Origin: Bacteroidota bacterium
GTDB taxonomy: Bacteria > Bacteroidota > Bacteroidia > Cytophagales > Cyclobacteriaceae
Direction of reading: 5' to 3'
Length of the DNA: 64,000 bases
Assembly (NCBI GenBank): GCA_016178785.1
Contig: JACOSO010000023.1
Coordinates: forward strand, 1 to 64,000
In this document: positions 9,927 through 18,701 of the stretch, piece after piece
How the letters are laid out: each line of letters opens with the position of its first letter
How positions within the stretch are numbered: the first letter of the stretch is position 1
The notes under the pieces: generated by a model
Database searches by the model: none
What the model was told of the DNA's origin: nothing
The model's input: the letters and a program-made list of their open reading frames with translations, nothing else
Translations under genes and position numbers: made by a program

Positions 9927-10439
9927 ATGACTCAGGATTTAATTATCAAGCCTCTTGCAAACTATACTCCGCAAATTGGCAATTTGGTCTCCATGATGCA
10001 ATTGGTACGTACCCATTCCCTTAATATAATTGGAAACCTTGGTGTCAATCAACTTGATCGTTTGTATGATAATAAGAGTAATTCTATTGGTGCCTTGCTA
10101 ATGCATAATGCGGCATTGGAGGCTGCCCATCAGGCTTGGCTTTTTGAAGATAGGGACTTAACAAGACAAGAGCTAGAATATTGGTATGGATTCTTACCCG
10201 GTCAACTTGGAAAGCTAAGAATAACCGATCATAAATCAGGCTATTATATTCAAATTTTAAATGAGGTTAGAAGTAAAACATTGGATTATCTAATGAAGAA
10301 GACTGACGAATGGCTATATTTTGAGAAAATCCATAGTGGCAAAATAAAGTGCAATAACTTTTACTTATTATTTCATTTGATTGAAGACGAGATAAATCAT
10401 AGGGGGCAAATATTATGGATGTTAAAAAGATTCGTTTAA
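9927..10439 (+). CDS. DinB-like four-helix protein in the lanthipeptide operon
   Basis: A DinB/YfiT-superfamily protein. The three histidines of the metal site are in place (counting from the upstream TTG at 9912): H65 in LLMHNAALE, then H155 and H163 in FHLIEDEINHRGQI. The superfamily includes metal-dependent thiol transferases and many proteins of unknown role. The ATG at 9927 is chosen. A TTG at 9912 overlapping the lanC stop is possible and would add five residues. Its position as last gene of the lanB1-lanB2-lanC operon suggests a role in modification, redox or self-protection, but this is inference. Confidence 0.75.
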   Translation: MTQDLIIKPLANYTPQIGNLVSMMQLVRTHSLNIIGNLGVNQLDRLYDNKSNSIGALLMHNAALEAAHQAWLFEDRDLTRQELEYWYGFLPGQLGKLRITDHKSGYYIQILNEVRSKTLDYLMKKTDEWLYFEKIHSGKIKCNNFYLLFHLIEDEINHRGQILWMLKRFV

Positions 10440-10532
10440 GAATAAAATAAATAATACTACGGGACAAGGTGAAAACCTGGTCGATGAAAGTACAGATATC
10501 CTTCAATATTTTCGAATGGACTGATAGTTGGC

Positions 10533-10733
10533 TTATGGAACTGGTTGGCACCAAACGCTACTACAATAATGATCTGAAGTACTGCAGGCTGTACATGTAG
10601 CGCTTCCTGTACAGGTGCAGGGCGCACATGTTCCAGCTGTTGCGCCACCCTTTACATTAGCATCCTGATTATTCACAGTAGTTACGAAACTTTGAACTTC
10701 AAGCTCCTCCAAAGTTAATTTTTTGTTTTCCAT
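10533..10733 (-). CDS. Class I lanthipeptide precursor, pinensin-like (LanA)
   Basis: A 66-residue peptide. The leader (1-30) carries the Bacteroidota lanthipeptide leader pattern LTLEELEVQSFVT and ends in VKGG, a double-glycine site for a C39 peptidase. The 36-residue core has seven Cys (36, 39, 41, 47, 50, 57, 62), about a dozen Ser/Thr and one Trp. This is ideal for multiple lanthionine rings. The leader resembles that of the pinensin family from Chitinophaga. The ATG at 10733 is chosen because a longer reading (to 10787) adds residues unlike any leader. It is the last gene of the exporter operon, 55 bp after hlyD, and converges with the modification operon. Confidence 0.88.
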   Translation of the reverse strand: MENKKLTLEELEVQSFVTTVNNQDANVKGGATAGTCAPCTCTGSATCTACSTSDHYCSSVWCQPVP

Positions 10734-10788
10734 AATTTTCGGGGATTTAGTTATGATAAATATAAAGCTTCCAACAATACTTTGCAAA

Positions 10789-12081
10789 TCAATAGATATT
10801 ATCTGTGTTACTTCTAAATTTATTGATGACCCTCTCGATAAGTCTATAGTCCTTTGTTATTATTTCTGCCTCACCTTTCATTTCTTGCTTAAATTCAAGC
10901 GTCCGATTGTTACTAGTTGCTAACTTATTGGGTAAATCTAAAATGATAGTGTATAAGCCATCTGAAGGCACTAATGAAATAGATTTTATTTTTCCTATTA
11001 CCATTCCAAATTCAGTGAAGGGATAGTTATCAAATCGTAAATTAACTCTCTGACCAATTCTGACTTTTCCAGATCCTAGGATAGGCATTTTTATTATACC
11101 AAAGATGTTATTGGTTTCAGGAATAATACTTAGAACATTATCACCTTTTTTTATATATTGGTTGTTACTCCAGAATTCTCCGAGTGAAACTTTACCTTTG
11201 ATTGGTGCCTCGAGAAGAAAAAGTTGTTTCCACTCAGCTAATTTGCTTTTCAGATTTTTGTGTGCCTCCTGAAAAACTAGCTCAAGATTCGAGGACACAG
11301 TGATTTGTTCAATTTTTAGACTTTCAATTTGGTCCAATAATTCTAGTTTTAAAACTGAATTCTGTGAGGAGTTAATTATTGCCTGTTGATAGGCTAATTT
11401 TATTTCAAGATAGTTTGCATAGGATAGATCAAAATCAATTTCCGAAATAACTTTCTCATGAAACAACTTTGAGTCAATTTGAAATTTCCTCTCATAAACG
11501 TGCAGCTTCTCTGCTAACGTTTTTATTCGACTTTTAAACTGACTTTGCAATGTGTCAGATAGTTTAATTCGGTATTCCAGCTGGTCAATCTTTTTCTTAT
11601 GTTTATTTAAATGCTTGAAATGAAGAAGTTCCTTTACGGACTTGTAGAAGTTACTGTATGCTTCTTGAATAGTTCCTAAGTTTAGATTATGATAAAGTGG
11701 ACTTAACTTACTGTTCTCGGATTCGGTGATAAGAGAATCGGAAGAGAACTTTAGTTTAGCTATTAAGAACAAAGCATCCTCAACAGAAGCTGAGTTTTCA
11801 ATATACCCTAATATGTCGCCCTCGTTTATTGATTGATTATTTTTCGTTAGAAAAAAAACCTTCCCTTCTGAGCGTGCAACTATTCGAGTTGGTGGCACTT
11901 CTGTGGTTATCACTACCTGTGCGGGAATCTTATCGGGATATTTTATAAAGAAGGAAAGACCAATCAAAAGGAAAACAGTTGTGAATAGCGCAGTACTACC
12001 CCATCGGATAAACCATGAAGGATCGCTATTTATTAAATCAACTAATTCCTCTCGTTCATCAAATCGCCTGAAATATTTCAT
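10789..12081 (-). CDS. HlyD-family membrane fusion protein
   Basis: A 430-residue periplasmic adaptor for the peptide exporter. One N-terminal transmembrane helix (about residues 29-50) is followed by a first lipoyl-like half (ARSEGKVFFLTKNNQSINEGD), a long helical coiled-coil hairpin (about 90-290) and the second half (APIKGKVSLGEFWSNNQYIKKGD). It lies two bases after the ABC exporter stop and 55 bp before the precursor gene, so the three are one operon. It should connect the inner-membrane exporter to an outer-membrane TolC-like channel. No such channel is encoded in the island. Confidence 0.88.
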   Translation of the reverse strand: MKYFRRFDEREELVDLINSDPSWFIRWGSTALFTTVFLLIGLSFFIKYPDKIPAQVVITTEVPPTRIVARSEGKVFFLTKNNQSINEGDILGYIENSASVEDALFLIAKLKFSSDSLITESENSKLSPLYHNLNLGTIQEAYSNFYKSVKELLHFKHLNKHKKKIDQLEYRIKLSDTLQSQFKSRIKTLAEKLHVYERKFQIDSKLFHEKVISEIDFDLSYANYLEIKLAYQQAIINSSQNSVLKLELLDQIESLKIEQITVSSNLELVFQEAHKNLKSKLAEWKQLFLLEAPIKGKVSLGEFWSNNQYIKKGDNVLSIIPETNNIFGIIKMPILGSGKVRIGQRVNLRFDNYPFTEFGMVIGKIKSISLVPSDGLYTIILDLPNKLATSNNRTLEFKQEMKGEAEIITKDYRLIERVINKFRSNTDNIY

Positions 12082-12083
12082 AA

Positions 12084-14261
12084 TTAAATGCCAAGCTCAA
12101 GCTGATTTTGAACTAGGTTAAAATAATTGCCTCTATTTTTGATTAAATTTTGGTGAGTTCCAATCTCGACTATCTTACCATTCTCTAAAACTATAATTTG
12201 GTCAGCCGATGCGACAGTACTTAAACGATGTGCCACAATAACAACAGTTTTTCCTTCGTAAAAAGGTTTTAACTTATGAATAATAACACTTTCATTCTTA
12301 GCATCCAGTGCATTTGTAGCCTCATCAAAAAACAAGTAATCAGGATCTTTATAGATTGCTCTTGCGATAAGAATTCGTTGTCTTTGACCTTGGCTCAATT
12401 CAGTGCCGTCTGCACCCAGTTTTGTATCAAACCCGAGATGTGAGCTATTAACAAAGTCCTTTACATTTGATATTTCAATGGCACTACTTAGTTTTAGAAT
12501 ATCAATTATTTCCTCACCAAGTGCAATATTTTTTGCTATACTGTCTGAGAAAATATATCCATCCTGAAGAACAGCACCACATTTATCTCTCCATGTTCTC
12601 CCGTTTATTAAATTTAAGTTGATCTGACCAATACTTAGATCTCCATTTGTCGGTTTATATAACTTGAGTAGGATTTTCAATAAGGTTGTTTTGCCGCTTC
12701 CGCTAGCTCCAACAATAGCGGTGATTTTATTTTCTGGGATAATCAAATTTATATTCTTAAGGACAAAATTTTCGCATGATGGATATTTAAAACTTATATT
12801 TTCAAGTGTAATAGTTTTGTTTTGTGGTGGAACATCGGTTTTATTTCTTATTAGTTCCTCTTCTTCCTTGCTAAAAATTTCTTCAAACCTTTCAAAACTT
12901 ATTTTTGCATCCTGTGCACTATGTATAAATCCTACTGCTTGGCTAATTGGAGAGTTCATTTGACCAATTATGTATTGAATCGATAACATCATTCCAAGAG
13001 TAATTTCTCCATTAATTACGGATTGAGCAGAAACAAATGTTGCAAGGATATTTTTTAATTCGTTGATAAGGAACGCTCCTCCTTGTTGGTATTGATTCAA
13101 GGTCAGATTCTTAATGTTAGTTCTGAAAATTTTTCTCTGTACTTTTTCCCAATTATCTCTTTTTTCCGCTTCAGCGTTATATATTTTTATATCTTTCATT
13201 CCGTTGATTATCTCAAAAAAACTCCCTTGAGTTGAACTCGTTTCTGAAAAAAGTTTGTTGTTAAGCTCTCTTCTTTTTTTCATGAATAAGAGTACCCAAA
13301 TAAGATAAAGGGCGCTTCCTATAAAAAAGATGCAAAATATCTTTAGGTTATAGTACAGTAGTACAATTCCAAATACTATTAAGTTAATAAGTGAGAATAG
13401 AATGTTAATAGACGATGTGGTTAAAAAGGCTTCAATTTTTCTATAGTCACCAAGTCGAACCATTAAATCCCCAATTAATTTATTATCAAAGAAGCTTTGA
13501 GGAAGTTTCATTAATTTAGAGAGAAAGTCGGACATAAGAGAAATGCCAATTTTGTTGCCAATGTGGAGCAAAATCCAATTCCTTATAAAATCCACGGTTA
13601 CCCTGCTAAAGAAGAGAATTAATTGGGCAATTAATATAATATTGATGAATGTTAGATTTTCTTGATTGATCCCAATATCCACTAATGATTGAGTCAAAAA
13701 TGGAAAGATCAACTGCAGCAAGCTTCCCACAATCATCCCGATAAGCAGTTGAAGAAAATACCTTTTATGAGGATTGAGGTATTGAAAGAGAATCCTAGTG
13801 TCTCGAATTTTCTCGGAGTCATCATTGCTATCATAAAAATTCGAAGTAGGTTCTAAAAAAAGAACTAAACCTGAATCTTCCTCACTTTCCATTGTCCAAC
13901 CTGAACGAAACTCGTCTGAATTGTATTTAATTAAACCATGGGCTGGATCTGAGACATACACATTATTATTGCTGATCTTATAGACAACAATGAAGTGATT
14001 TTTGCGCCAAAACGCAATCATGGGTAATGGGACATTCTTTAATTTATCAAAAGGAATTTTTGCAGATAATGTCTTAAGACCAATGGATTCTGCTGCATCT
14101 TTTAATCCCAATAGACTCACACCTCCTCTGTTTTGTGAGCTTCTGATTCTTAAAAATTCTAGTGAATATACTTTGCCATAGTACTTTGCAATTGCCTTTA
14201 GACAAGCTGGTCCGCAATCCATTGAGTCAAGCTGCCTATAAAATGGGAAACCTCTCATCAA
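12084..14261 (-). CDS. Peptidase-containing ABC exporter (C39 peptidase, LanT-type)
   Basis: A 725-residue fusion of three parts. An N-terminal C39 bacteriocin-processing peptidase has catalytic C16 (MDCGPAC), H89 (KNHFIVV) and D105 (SDPAHG). A six-helix ABC membrane domain spans about 165-440. The ATPase has Walker A GASGSGKTTLL, signature LSQGQRQR, Walker B YLFFDEAT and the switch His in VAHRLST. It should cut the precursor after VKGG while exporting it. All catalytic residues are present. It is the first gene of the reverse operon (exporter, hlyD, lanA). Either of two adjacent ATGs (14261 or 14258) could be the start. Confidence 0.93.
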   Translation of the reverse strand: MMRGFPFYRQLDSMDCGPACLKAIAKYYGKVYSLEFLRIRSSQNRGGVSLLGLKDAAESIGLKTLSAKIPFDKLKNVPLPMIAFWRKNHFIVVYKISNNNVYVSDPAHGLIKYNSDEFRSGWTMESEEDSGLVLFLEPTSNFYDSNDDSEKIRDTRILFQYLNPHKRYFLQLLIGMIVGSLLQLIFPFLTQSLVDIGINQENLTFINIILIAQLILFFSRVTVDFIRNWILLHIGNKIGISLMSDFLSKLMKLPQSFFDNKLIGDLMVRLGDYRKIEAFLTTSSINILFSLINLIVFGIVLLYYNLKIFCIFFIGSALYLIWVLLFMKKRRELNNKLFSETSSTQGSFFEIINGMKDIKIYNAEAEKRDNWEKVQRKIFRTNIKNLTLNQYQQGGAFLINELKNILATFVSAQSVINGEITLGMMLSIQYIIGQMNSPISQAVGFIHSAQDAKISFERFEEIFSKEEEELIRNKTDVPPQNKTITLENISFKYPSCENFVLKNINLIIPENKITAIVGASGSGKTTLLKILLKLYKPTNGDLSIGQINLNLINGRTWRDKCGAVLQDGYIFSDSIAKNIALGEEIIDILKLSSAIEISNVKDFVNSSHLGFDTKLGADGTELSQGQRQRILIARAIYKDPDYLFFDEATNALDAKNESVIIHKLKPFYEGKTVVIVAHRLSTVASADQIIVLENGKIVEIGTHQNLIKNRGNYFNLVQNQLELGI

Positions 14262-14404
14262 GATGAGATATTTAGGTTACAAATTATTATAGTTTTACAG
14301 CTTAACACTGTGTATCTAAATATTTAAAGAGCAGTATTAATTTTCAAAGATCAATTTTTTCTTGAGTATCTTCAAATTGCATTGCCTTATGACTTCATGA
14401 AGAT

Positions 14405-15721
14405 TTATTCCTTCTCCCGTTCAGTAACTTTAGAAAAATTCATCACAAAATAGATCATACTTAAAATCGCGACAAAAATAGCCAAGCCTATCACTTCCTT
14501 AGCCGACAGATTAGAGAGAAACCAAAGGATGGTGATAATGGCAATTATTGGAACTGTGTAACCTCCCGCAATTTTGAATGCGGCCTCGTCTTTTTCTTTT
14601 TTCATTCTGAATTTAATTACCGCAAGCGCAACGCCCATGTAAATCAGCAATGCAGATGAGGATGCAAAGATGGCAAGCTGCCTGAATTCGCCCGTGATCG
14701 AAAAGAAACAAGTCAGAATAGCATATACAATAATTGAAATGTAGGGTGTCGAATATTTTGAATGAACACTCGAGAGTTGCTTTATCGGAATCACCTGATC
14801 TTTTGCTGATCGAAACAGTACCCGGGGCATGTTCATACTATCGCTACTAAGGTATCCAGCCATTGAAATGGCGGCACCTGCAATCATCATGGTAACACCA
14901 ATAGGCCCGAATAATTGCCTGGCAACTTCTGCCAATGGTGAGGCTTTGAAATTTGAAAACGAGTCCCCTAAAATTCCTTGTGCCACTAATTGAATGGAGA
15001 TATAAAAAATAAGAATGATTGAAAAACTCAGGAAGATAGCTTGCGGCACAGTTCGCTTCGGGTTCTTCACTTCGCCACTGATGCTTAGACTTCCTTCGGC
15101 ACCTTGAAATGCAAAGAAAAGAATAAGCGAAATCTTGCCGAGGTCTGATAATTCGGGTACACCCTTCCATGCAAGATTGGATGTCGCAACTTTTGTAATA
15201 CCAAATAGAATCAAAAGCAGGAGAGGGGTGAGCTTCGCTATAGTGGTAATCTTCACCAGAGTAATTCCTTTTTTCACTCCGATGACGTTTATAATAACAA
15301 GCAATGAGAAAATCGAAATAAGGAAAAAGGCCTTAGCAAATGAGCCTTCAAATAAGGGGATAAATGTGGCCAATGTGTTAACCAATGCATTAGCTACAGC
15401 CGATGCTGCCATCAGCGAAGAGCCAAATACAAATATGTTAGTGGTAAGAAACCCGAAATAATTTCCAAAAGCTTGTTCAATATAAGCGTAAGCGCCACCG
15501 GTCACGGTAACTCTGCTTCCCACCTCGGCAAAACAAAGCATGATCATGGTGATGAGAAATCCGCAGAATAGATAGGCGAGAATTCCAGCTGCTCCTAGTT
15601 TCTCACTTACGATAGCGGGCAAGACGAAAATTCCCGAGCCGATTACTATATTGACAATATTTGAGGTCAGTCCCCACAAGCCAATCTCGCGCTTGAGGCC
15701 TTCTTCGCTACTCTTCTCCAT
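14405..15721 (-). CDS. APC-superfamily amino acid permease
   Basis: A 438-residue membrane protein with about 12 hydrophobic helices. TM1 has the APC signature NIVIGSGIFVLPA, and GGAYAYIEQAFG follows in the TM3 region. The family exchanges or imports amino acids with protons or other amino acids. The substrate cannot be told from sequence. Its start overlaps the end of engB by 14 bases, so the two are co-transcribed. It marks the right flank of the AT-rich lanthipeptide island and has ordinary base composition. Confidence 0.88.
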   Translation of the reverse strand: MEKSSEEGLKREIGLWGLTSNIVNIVIGSGIFVLPAIVSEKLGAAGILAYLFCGFLITMIMLCFAEVGSRVTVTGGAYAYIEQAFGNYFGFLTTNIFVFGSSLMAASAVANALVNTLATFIPLFEGSFAKAFFLISIFSLLVIINVIGVKKGITLVKITTIAKLTPLLLLILFGITKVATSNLAWKGVPELSDLGKISLILFFAFQGAEGSLSISGEVKNPKRTVPQAIFLSFSIILIFYISIQLVAQGILGDSFSNFKASPLAEVARQLFGPIGVTMMIAGAAISMAGYLSSDSMNMPRVLFRSAKDQVIPIKQLSSVHSKYSTPYISIIVYAILTCFFSITGEFRQLAIFASSSALLIYMGVALAVIKFRMKKEKDEAAFKIAGGYTVPIIAIITILWFLSNLSAKEVIGLAIFVAILSMIYFVMNFSKVTEREKE

Positions 15722-16310
15722 TTTTTAATGAAGTTGAAATGAATTCGAGCACTTCTTTGCGCCCCGTTTTTTTCTCGGCAGAGGTTACAAACAGAGGGGG
15801 GAGTTCTTCCCATTGCTCAAACAGTTTTGTTTCAATCGCCTTTCGAGAGCGCGGAAGTTCTTGTTGTTTTAGTTTATCGCTTTTGGTGAGGATAATCGCC
15901 ATCGGTAATTGCTGTACGCCCATCCACGTGATAAATTCAAAATCGATTTTTTGAGGAGTCAGCCGCGCATCGAGCAAAACAAAAGTGCAATACAAATTCT
16001 CGCGGTTTTTCAAATAGTGTTCGATCATTTTTCCCCAATTGTAACGGGCAGTGCGACTTGCTGATGCATATCCATATCCGGGCAGGTCCACCAGGTTCCA
16101 TTTCCCGTTAATTAAAAAATGATTTATCGTTTGGGTTTTGCCGGGAGTTGATGAGGTTTTCGCAAGATTTTTTCGCCCCACTAATAAATTGATCAGTGAA
16201 GATTTGCCCACATTTGATCGACCAATAAAGGCAAACTCAGGGTGCTGGGAGAGCGGGCATTTACGCCAATCGGTTGAACTCATTACAAACTCGGCAGACT
16301 CAATTTTCAT
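15708..16310 (-). CDS. engB: Ribosome biogenesis GTPase YsxC/EngB
   Basis: A TRAFAC GTPase needed for assembly of the 50S ribosomal subunit. Visible motifs are G1 GRSNVGKS (30-37), the G2-region TPGKTQTINHF, G3 DLPGYGYA, G4 TKSDK and G5 TSAEKKTG. The 200-residue length is normal for the family. Upstream of a permease gene with which it overlaps by 14 bases. Confidence 0.95.
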   Translation of the reverse strand: MKIESAEFVMSSTDWRKCPLSQHPEFAFIGRSNVGKSSLINLLVGRKNLAKTSSTPGKTQTINHFLINGKWNLVDLPGYGYASASRTARYNWGKMIEHYLKNRENLYCTFVLLDARLTPQKIDFEFITWMGVQQLPMAIILTKSDKLKQQELPRSRKAIETKLFEQWEELPPLFVTSAEKKTGRKEVLEFISTSLKNGEE

Positions 16311-16455
16311 TGTAGGCTTAAAGTGTTAATTGAACGGCAAAATACTAAAGATGTAATAAATACGCATTTTATGAAGAATCCCATCTTTCCTTTTAATTGG
16401 ATTTTTACTTAACTTGCTTCATTGACATATTCTGTCTGACAAACTATTTTTTAAT

Positions 16456-18546
16456 ATGACTATTTCAAGAAGGCTACTTATTTTTTTAGCCCTGATTTTG
16501 TCTGCAACCCTGACCCTGAATGCACAGGATTTGCCGCAGGATAAAAAAACTTCTCAAGACTACATGGCTATTGCTGTAGAGGTAATGGCAAGCACTCGCG
16601 CTATTGATGATGCGCGAGATCAGATGGTTTTGGCCGCCAATTACGACACTACTAATATCAAAGCGAATTTTGAAGCAGGCCACATGCACATCGAATCTAT
16701 TGGGAAAGAACTTGCAATAAAATATTTTTTACGCATTTACAGACAGAACCCCAACTATCGCTTTGATCTTGAATACTGGATCGGCAAAAGCTATCAGTAT
16801 GGATTGAAGTTCGATCAAGCGATTGATTATTATACCCGCTACAAAAATAAATTGAAAAGTAAAGCCGGGTACGCAGGAAAAGATAAAGTTGAAATGGACG
16901 AAGTGGATCGCAGGTTAATGGAATGCAATAATGGAAAAGAATTTTTAGCAAACCCGAAGCCATATGCGATAACTAATATGGGCAGTGCAATAAATTCCCC
17001 TCAAGAAGATTATGCTCCTGTATTGACTGCAGATGAAAGGGAAATTGTATTCACTACACGGAGACAAGACGAGAACACTTCGCCTGACGTGGCCGATGAC
17101 AACAAATATTATGAAGATATTTTTGTTGCTACCCGCGATGGCGCCAATTGGAAAAGCGCGAAGAATATTGGAAATCCGGTTAACACCAAGTACAATGACT
17201 CAAATCTGACCCTTTCGCCTGACGGAAGTTTGCTGTTTGTCTATAAGGACGAAGGAGGCGGTGACATCTATGTATGTGAGAAGAATAGAGATGGAAGTTG
17301 GGGGGAGCCAACACCACTGCCGGGAATCATAAATTCATCGGCTCGCGAGTCCTCCGTATCAATCACTGCTGATGAAAAAACACTTTATTTTGCCAGTGAG
17401 CGCCCAGGTGGTTTCGGGGGATCTGATATTTATGTCTGCACCAAAGATTCGAAAGGTGAGTGGAGTCGGGTGAAAAACCTAGGCCCCAAAATCAATACCG
17501 AGCTGGATGAAGACGGACCATTCATTTCTTTCGATGCCAAGACGCTTTACTTCAGCTCTGAAGCGCACAAAGGGATGGGTGGGTTTGATATTTTCAAAAT
17601 TGAACTATTGAACTCTGAAAAAAACGAATGGGGCGATCCGGAAAATATTGGTTATCCCGTTAATACACCAGATGACGACATCTATTTTACAACATCCAAA
17701 GACGGCAAGAGGTCTTATTACGCTTCAGTGCGTGACGAGGGGTTAGGCTATACGGATATTTACGTGATCACTGCAGTAGAAGAAACAAAAAAACAACCTG
17801 ACGTAGTTGCGAAAGAACCTGTTAAGGAACCTGTCAAAGAAGAGCCTATAAAGGAGCCGGTGAAGGAAGAGCCAAAGAAAGAGGAGCCAAAAAAGGAAGT
17901 TCCAAAGAAAGCTGTTCAACCTATAAAATATTTGTTGAATGTGGTCGATGCGGAAACCAAGCAACCGCTTGACGCAAAGGTGCGAATGCAAGGCCTAAAA
18001 GACAAAGTGGTGGTAGGCTCCGTGGAAAAGGGGAATGGTGCAATAGAGTATGCAATAAAGTCAACCGCTGCCAAAGACTATCGAATTACAGTTGAAAAAG
18101 AGGGCTACATTTTTCAGACGTTAAATGAAAAAATTCCGGCAGCAACTACCGAGGAAAAGACAATTATAAAAACGATTGAAATGCGCAAACTTGTAGTAAA
18201 TGCGGTTTCGATTTTGAGAAATGTCTACTTTGATTTCGAAAAAGCTTCTTTCAAAACCGATAGTTACGGGGAGTTGAACAGGCTCGAGACAATGATGAAA
18301 CAGAACCCGAATCTTCAAGTGGAGATTTCCGGTCATACTGATAAAGTAGGATCAAAAGTCTATAATAAGCGCCTTTCGCTTCGAAGGGCTAATGCTGTTA
18401 GAAGCTTTCTTACTTCGAAAGGAGTTGACCCACGTAGAATCAAAACCGTTGGTTATGGAGAAGAACGACCCATTGCCAGCAATGATGATGATAAAGAAGG
18501 CCGGGAATTAAACCGCAGAGTTGAATTTAAGGTACTCGGAAATTGA
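16456..18546 (+). CDS. PorE-like outer membrane protein: TPR, WD40-like propeller and OmpA C-terminal domain
   Basis: 696 residues. Signal peptide 1-24 (ending LNAQD) and a TPR-like helical region to about 150 come first. A PD40/WD40-like propeller follows (repeats such as LTADEREIVFTTRR, LSPDGSLLFVYKDEGGGDIYV, ASERPGGFGGSDIYV). Next are a Lys/Glu/Pro-rich linker (about 445-490), a carboxypeptidase-regulatory-like domain, and a C-terminal OmpA peptidoglycan-binding domain (NVYFDFEKASF ... SGHTDKVGSKVYNKRLSLRRANAV). This domain order is that of PorE, a periplasmic peptidoglycan-linked component of the type IX secretion system. Related paralogues exist, so the PorE role is inference, strengthened by porT lying 0.8 kb downstream. 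Confidence 0.85.
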   Translation: MTISRRLLIFLALILSATLTLNAQDLPQDKKTSQDYMAIAVEVMASTRAIDDARDQMVLAANYDTTNIKANFEAGHMHIESIGKELAIKYFLRIYRQNPNYRFDLEYWIGKSYQYGLKFDQAIDYYTRYKNKLKSKAGYAGKDKVEMDEVDRRLMECNNGKEFLANPKPYAITNMGSAINSPQEDYAPVLTADEREIVFTTRRQDENTSPDVADDNKYYEDIFVATRDGANWKSAKNIGNPVNTKYNDSNLTLSPDGSLLFVYKDEGGGDIYVCEKNRDGSWGEPTPLPGIINSSARESSVSITADEKTLYFASERPGGFGGSDIYVCTKDSKGEWSRVKNLGPKINTELDEDGPFISFDAKTLYFSSEAHKGMGGFDIFKIELLNSEKNEWGDPENIGYPVNTPDDDIYFTTSKDGKRSYYASVRDEGLGYTDIYVITAVEETKKQPDVVAKEPVKEPVKEEPIKEPVKEEPKKEEPKKEVPKKAVQPIKYLLNVVDAETKQPLDAKVRMQGLKDKVVVGSVEKGNGAIEYAIKSTAAKDYRITVEKEGYIFQTLNEKIPAATTEEKTIIKTIEMRKLVVNAVSILRNVYFDFEKASFKTDSYGELNRLETMMKQNPNLQVEISGHTDKVGSKVYNKRLSLRRANAVRSFLTSKGVDPRRIKTVGYGEERPIASNDDDKEGRELNRRVEFKVLGN

Positions 18547-18551
18547 TTAGC

Positions 18552-18668
18552 ATGTGTTGAAGTGTTGATGTTTGGATGTGTTGAAGTTTAATGGAAATCT
18601 GCAAATTTTACTACGGAACACAACACTTGTAAATATTATTACATGAGCACGTGAGTACTTCAACACAT
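18552..18668. repeat. Small intergenic repeat: ATGTGTTGAAGT twice, then inverted
   Basis: ATGTGTTGAAGT occurs at 18552-18563 and again at 18576-18587. Its exact reverse complement ACTTCAACACAT is at 18657-18668. The segment can form a large stem-loop or be a short dispersed palindromic element. It reaches into the region that a longer reading of ubiE would treat as coding. Confidence 0.8.
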
Positions 18669-18701
18669 CGGCACGTTTTTCTATCTTTGAAAAAAAATCT
18701 T

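Noticed and set aside
10440-10532. A second precursor peptide between the DinB-like gene and lanA
   Set aside because: I found no small frame with a GG-type leader or Cys-rich core on either strand.
10457-10787. Overlapping reverse frames around the precursor, one reading MAQQLEHVRPAPVQ and another starting at 10787
   Set aside because: The first is an alternative frame of the lanA core, and the second only extends lanA upstream by residues unlike a leader. The leader from 10733 has the family motif and GG site.
14262-14404. Promoter with exact TAnnTTTG before the exporter operon
   Set aside because: The nearest match (ATAATTTG on the reverse strand near 14275-14285) breaks the consensus, so I did not annotate it.
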